From: Candidatus Poribacteria bacterium
GTDB taxonomy: Bacteria > Poribacteria > WGA-4E > WGA-3G
Assembly (NCBI GenBank): GCA_022821065.1
Contig: JAJEEK010000094.1
Span: forward strand, 1 to 64,000
Length of the DNA: 64,000 nucleotides
Reading direction: 5' to 3'
Below the pieces are notes generated by a model. That model was not told the origin of the DNA and ran no database searches. It saw nothing but the letters and a program-made list of their open reading frames with translations. Positions within the stretch are counted from its first letter, which is position 1; each line of letters opens with the position of its first letter. Positions 62,586-64,000 of the stretch are shown one piece after another. Made by a program: the position numbers and the translations under genes.

Positions 62586-64000
62586 ATGAAACAATACAGG
62601 ACCGACGAGATCCGGAACATTGCTATTATTGCACATTCGGGAGCAGGCAAAACATCGCTCGTTGAAGCGATGCTTTACAACGGTGGTGCCATTGAGCGTA
62701 TGGGTGCCGTTGATAGTGGAACTTCTGCAGCAGACTATGCCGCTGACGAGATAGCACGTAAAACGACTCTCAACTGTTCCGTCTGTATCGCAGAATGGGA
62801 AGGACACAAACTAAATCTAATTGATACCCCGGGGGCAGAGGATTTTTACGGGGACCTCTATAGCGTCCTCCGAATTGCCGACGCTGTCATCGTTGTCGTC
62901 GATGCAACAACGGGTGTCGAAGGCGGCACTGAAAAGGTATGGGAGATCGCGGACATGTATCAGCTCCCCCGTCTCATTTTAATTAATAAAATGGACAAAG
63001 AGAACGCCAATTTTGAAAACGCGCTTGCAAGCATCGAAGAAATTTTAGAGACCCAGGCAGTTCCGATGCAACTTCCGATTGGGAAAGAGGACAATTTCGC
63101 GGGTGTCGTTGATGTCATACAGATGGCGGCTTACTTACAACCCGATGGTAATAAGCGAGCCTCAAAAGGGGAAATTCCAGCAGAATTAGAGGCGCAGGCT
63201 GAAGAGACCCGCGAAGCACTCGTTGAAGTCGCAGCAGAAAGTGATGACGAACTCATTGAGAAATTTTTTGAAGGAGAACTCACGGAAGAGGAAATCCAGA
63301 ACGGCTTGAAACTCGGTATCTCTGAAAACCAGTTCACCCCTGTGCTCTGCGGTGCAGCATTGAACAATGTCGGCGTGCAACAATTGATGGATATGCTCGT
63401 GAGCGGTTGCCCGTCGCCAGTCGATGTTGGCGCGGTCAAAAGTGTTGAGGAAGAAGAAGAAACCCGTGAACCCTCACCAGATGCCCCGATGTCCGCTGTT
63501 GTTTTCAAATCGATAGCCGACCCGTTTGCTGGACAATTGAGTTTTTTCCGAGTCTATTCCGGTACATTGCGAGCAGATACGCAAGTCAGTAATTCGACGC
63601 GCGGACAGGTCGAACGCCTTGGGAAAACGACGTTCATGAACGGTAAGAACCCAATCAGCACGCCACATGTTGAAGCAGGCGATATCGGCGCACTCACTAA
63701 ACTTGCTGCAACGCATACAGGCGATACGCTCTGCGACAGAGACGCATCCATCAAACTTGCAGGTGTTGACTTTCCGAACTCAGTGCTCTCTTACGCTATC
63801 CGTCCGACGCGTGAAGGTGATGATGAAAAGTTAATGACCTCCCTTACACGGATGTCTGAAGAGGATCCAGCGTTTAGGATTGAACGTAACGATGTCACTA
63901 AACAATTGCTTGTCTCTGGACTCGGCGACTTGCACATCACAGTCAACCGTGAACGGATGGCAGACAAATTCGGCGTTGAAACAGAGGTATCACCGCCGAA
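62586..64000 (+). CDS. Elongation factor G-like GTPase (3' end outside window)
   Basis: The first 471 codons of an EF-G family protein, open to the window end. MKQYRTDEIRNIAII starts at ATG 62586. The G1 motif reads AHSGAGKTSLVEA (EF-G proper has AHVDAGKTT), G3 DTPGAEDF, and G4 NKMDKE. Domain II follows with KSIADPFAGQLSFFRVYSG. The G1 variant fits the second EF-G-like class (fusA2-type), which lacks a settled role, rather than the main translocase. AAGGAGA lies 13 bases before the start; the promoter is at 62490. Confidence 0.9.
   Translation, partial: MKQYRTDEIRNIAIIAHSGAGKTSLVEAMLYNGGAIERMGAVDSGTSAADYAADEIARKTTLNCSVCIAEWEGHKLNLIDTPGAEDFYGDLYSVLRIADAVIVVVDATTGVEGGTEKVWEIADMYQLPRLILINKMDKENANFENALASIEEILETQAVPMQLPIGKEDNFAGVVDVIQMAAYLQPDGNKRASKGEIPAELEAQAEETREALVEVAAESDDELIEKFFEGELTEEEIQNGLKLGISENQFTPVLCGAALNNVGVQQLMDMLVSGCPSPVDVGAVKSVEEEEETREPSPDAPMSAVVFKSIADPFAGQLSFFRVYSGTLRADTQVSNSTRGQVERLGKTTFMNGKNPISTPHVEAGDIGALTKLAATHTGDTLCDRDASIKLAGVDFPNSVLSYAIRPTREGDDEKLMTSLTRMSEEDPAFRIERNDVTKQLLVSGLGDLHITVNRERMADKFGVETEVSPP

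Overview
The window (about 48% GC by eye) reads as a chromosomal segment of an uncultivated, Gram-negative-type bacterium, most likely of the Candidatus Poribacteria type. The assignment rests on gene content only: arylsulfatases, several phytanoyl-CoA dioxygenase (PhyH) proteins, LamG-type exported proteins, NAD-dependent epimerases, TIM-barrel and aldo/keto reductase genes, a secreted nucleotidase with a sorting-domain-like tail, and a very high load of short dispersed repeats. No tRNA, rRNA, CRISPR array, transposase or prophage gene was recognised.

Layout. 1-9.7 kb: end of a secreted 5'-nucleotidase, a sulfatase broken by an in-frame TAA, two small proteins, a minus-strand FRG / TPR / AlbA_2 (Schlafen-type) three-gene unit, and an intact sulfatase. 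9.8-24 kb (mostly minus): two PhyH dioxygenases, two LamG-like exported proteins, PPK2, a giant Gln-rich DUF4175 protein, a Yip1 membrane protein, a cytochrome c / TlpA-like redoxin pair in which the redoxin carries an in-frame TGA at the redox cysteine (probable selenoprotein), transketolase and an Asp/Glu-rich TPR protein. 23.7-31 kb: a bactofilin-like membrane protein, a VWA protein, a TIM-barrel / cupin / aldo-keto reductase group, a TolB-like propeller and an ECF sigma factor. 31.1-32.3 kb is a gene-poor repeat nest. 32-41 kb: an SDR, a minus-strand operon (HIT, two epimerases, GDPD, a large conserved protein), a PhyH-HEAT fusion and a 2-hydroxyacid dehydrogenase. 41-51 kb: XPB helicase with its Bax1 (DUF790) nuclease partner, a TPR lipoprotein, an APH-type kinase, an ABC-F ATPase, a MarR regulator with a ferritin-like tail, an ECF sigma factor and FtsY. 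51-64 kb: a cytochrome P460 lipoprotein and a diheme porin-like protein, a sigma-54-type promoter ahead of alpha-2-macroglobulin / PBP1C, a DUF423 protein and the start of an EF-G-like GTPase.

The most unusual material is of two kinds. First, the TGA-containing redoxin has a bacterial SECIS-like hairpin at the right distance, coupled by an ATGA overlap to a cytochrome c gene. Second, at least five repeat families are interspersed: a 119-121 bp MITE with 12-bp terminal inverted repeats (four copies, two with clear 6-bp target duplications), a second MITE, short REP-like palindromes, and an approximately 80-bp repeat (about ten copies) whose 3' end repeatedly sits directly in front of start codons. 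Several of these have also entered coding regions in frame (DUF4175, PBP1C, Bax1, and the 33.1 kb gene), lengthening the proteins without breaking them.
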